Source: Candidatus Fermentibacteraceae bacterium (GTDB lineage Bacteria; Fermentibacterota; Fermentibacteria; Fermentibacterales; JCC-6). Taken from it: a stretch of DNA of 6,731 nt. Below the pieces are notes generated by a model. That model saw only the letters and a program-made list of their open reading frames with translations. It was not told the origin of the DNA and did no database searches. The position numbers and the translations under genes are program-made. The first letter of the stretch is position 1. Each line of letters starts with the position of its first letter. Shown here one piece after another: positions 5,714 through 6,731 of the stretch. The stretch is from contig JAGGYZ010000233.1 of NCBI GenBank assembly GCA_021162285.1, forward strand, positions 1 through 6,731. The letters run 5' to 3'.

Positions 5714-6731
5714 ATGCAGATGAAAAAGATTAAAAAGATACCTTATGGAACAGCCAGTTATGATAAGATTCAAGAATTTAATCATTATTTTGTTGATAAA
5801 ACTAAATATCTGGAAATTCTTGAGAATCTTGATACTTACCATTTGTTCTTTCTTCGTCCGCGCCGTTTCGGCAAATCATTGTGGTTATCAATTCTGGAAC
5901 ACTATTACGATGTTAACAAAAAAGACAGGTTTGAAGAACTGTTCGGTGATACCTACATAGGTAAAAATCCAACTCCTCTCAGAAATACATATCCGATACT
6001 TAAGCTTAATTTTTCCGGTATTCCAACTGACGGGAAAAGTGAAAAAATAAAAACAAGTTTTGATTTAAGGATCAGGATTTCCATTGAAAGTTTTTATTTT
6101 TCATATCCTCAACTCTGCAAAAACTTCAATTTCAAGGAAGACTATCAAAACACTATAGACAGTACTGATATGCTGGCCAAATTTCTAAGTATGATGAGTT
6201 TGAACAATATCAAATTCTACCTGCTTATCGATGAATACGATAATTTTGCCAACAACATTCTAATCCACCATGGCAAAGAACGGTACCAGCGTGTTACTCA
6301 TCAGGCGGGGTTTCTGCGCAGCTTTTTTGCTGCTGTAAAAAATGGAACAGAATCCGGTGCCATTGCTCGAATGTTTGTCACCGGTGTTTCCCCACTTGTA
6401 CTAAGTGATGTTACAAGTGGAATGAATATTGGAGACAATATTTCAAATAAAGTTATTTTCAATTCCATGATTGGTTTTACCCAGAATGAAGTTGAAGAAA
6501 TGCTTGATTACTACATAGATGCAGAGGTTGTTAAGAAAGAAGAACGCTCTGAAATTATTGAACTTATGCAGTACAACTACAATAATTACTGCTTCAGTGA
6601 GAATGTGGATGAAAAGGTTTACAACTCTGATATGATTCTTTACTTTTTCAATAACTATTCCCAGGAGAAAAAGATTCCCAGCAATTTGATAGATGAGAAT
6701 GTAAGAATCGATTACGGTAAACTGCGTTATC
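5714..6731 (+). CDS. AAA-ATPase-like family protein, 5' part (339 aa visible, runs off window)
   Basis: Member of the AAA-ATPase-like family (Pfam PF09820), whose full-length proteins are usually about 500-600 aa and end in a PD-(D/E)XK nuclease-like domain. The cellular role of the family is not established; defence or mobile-element functions have been suggested. Seen here: the family's opening IPYGTASYDKI with YFVDKT (residues 9-30), a variant P-loop RPRRFGKS at 48-55 (Lys54, Ser55), YIGKNPTPLR 81-90, LKLNFSGI 96-103, Walker B YLLIDEYDNF 169-178 (Asp173, Glu174), FVTGVSPL 221-228 and GFTQNEVEEML 254-264. There is no signal peptide or membrane helix, so it is cytoplasmic. The ATG at 5714 has AGGAG six bases upstream (5703-5707); the ATG two codons later is too far from it. 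No stop occurs before the window ends, so the nuclease domain, if present, lies outside. Composition is visibly more AT-rich than the kinase gene, which suggests transfer. Confidence 0.88.
   Translation, partial: MQMKKIKKIPYGTASYDKIQEFNHYFVDKTKYLEILENLDTYHLFFLRPRRFGKSLWLSILEHYYDVNKKDRFEELFGDTYIGKNPTPLRNTYPILKLNFSGIPTDGKSEKIKTSFDLRIRISIESFYFSYPQLCKNFNFKEDYQNTIDSTDMLAKFLSMMSLNNIKFYLLIDEYDNFANNILIHHGKERYQRVTHQAGFLRSFFAAVKNGTESGAIARMFVTGVSPLVLSDVTSGMNIGDNISNKVIFNSMIGFTQNEVEEMLDYYIDAEVVKKEERSEIIELMQYNYNNYCFSENVDEKVYNSDMILYFFNNYSQEKKIPSNLIDENVRIDYGKLRY

Noticed and set aside
5745..5960. 71-codon plus-strand frame near the start of the AAA-ATPase-like gene
   Set aside because: It is a shifted frame within the AAA-ATPase-like gene, whose own frame carries the family motifs.

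Overview
The window is bacterial DNA with short intergenic gaps and clear Shine-Dalgarno sites. It holds one very large membrane-bound hybrid sensor histidine kinase, a divergently transcribed membrane-anchored alpha/beta hydrolase, a small uncertain ORF at the left end, a decayed Fic-family fragment, and the 5' part of an AAA-ATPase-like gene that runs off the right end. The organism cannot be named from this sequence. A secreted tandem solute-binding region fused to PAS/GAF/HisKA/REC modules, together with the AAA-ATPase-like family, fits an environmental or anaerobic bacterium of a lineage such as Spirochaetota, Deltaproteobacteria in the broad sense, or the Bacteroidota/Chlorobiota group. 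This is a weak inference.

Left part (1-1200): a rho-independent terminator reading on the minus strand (20-48), a 71-codon plus-strand ORF of doubtful status (53-268), and the minus-strand hydrolase (283-1200). The hydrolase has a strongly basic cytoplasmic tail, one membrane helix and an outward-facing alpha/beta hydrolase domain with an apparently complete Ser-Asp-His triad. Its start is fixed at 1200 by a perfect AGGAGG site; the longer reading frame starts on a TTG that is part of the likely -35 box.

Centre (1201-5359): a 160-base divergent intergenic region carries a well-spaced promoter for the hydrolase and a candidate -10 box for the kinase. The kinase gene (1361-5359, 1332 aa) encodes, in order, a signal peptide, two periplasmic binding domains of the SBP_bac_3 type, one membrane helix, two PAS domains, a cysteine-containing GAF-like domain, HisKA plus HATPase, and a C-terminal receiver domain. 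It looks like a one-protein sensor for small extracellular solutes that also takes intracellular input through PAS and GAF. No separate response regulator or output gene lies in the window. A run of six-base repeats (1472-1501) encodes an acidic Asp-Phe stretch inside the first binding domain.

Right part (5360-6731): the sequence becomes visibly AT-richer. The gap between the kinase and the next gene is not empty: on the minus strand, 5466-5669 encodes a headless and tailless piece of the N-terminal domain of a Fic/DOC-family protein, so it is a pseudogene. It is followed on the plus strand by the AAA-ATPase-like gene (5714 to beyond the window), which has its own candidate promoter and a good ribosome binding site. 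This right arm looks like an accessory segment that has gained and lost genes.
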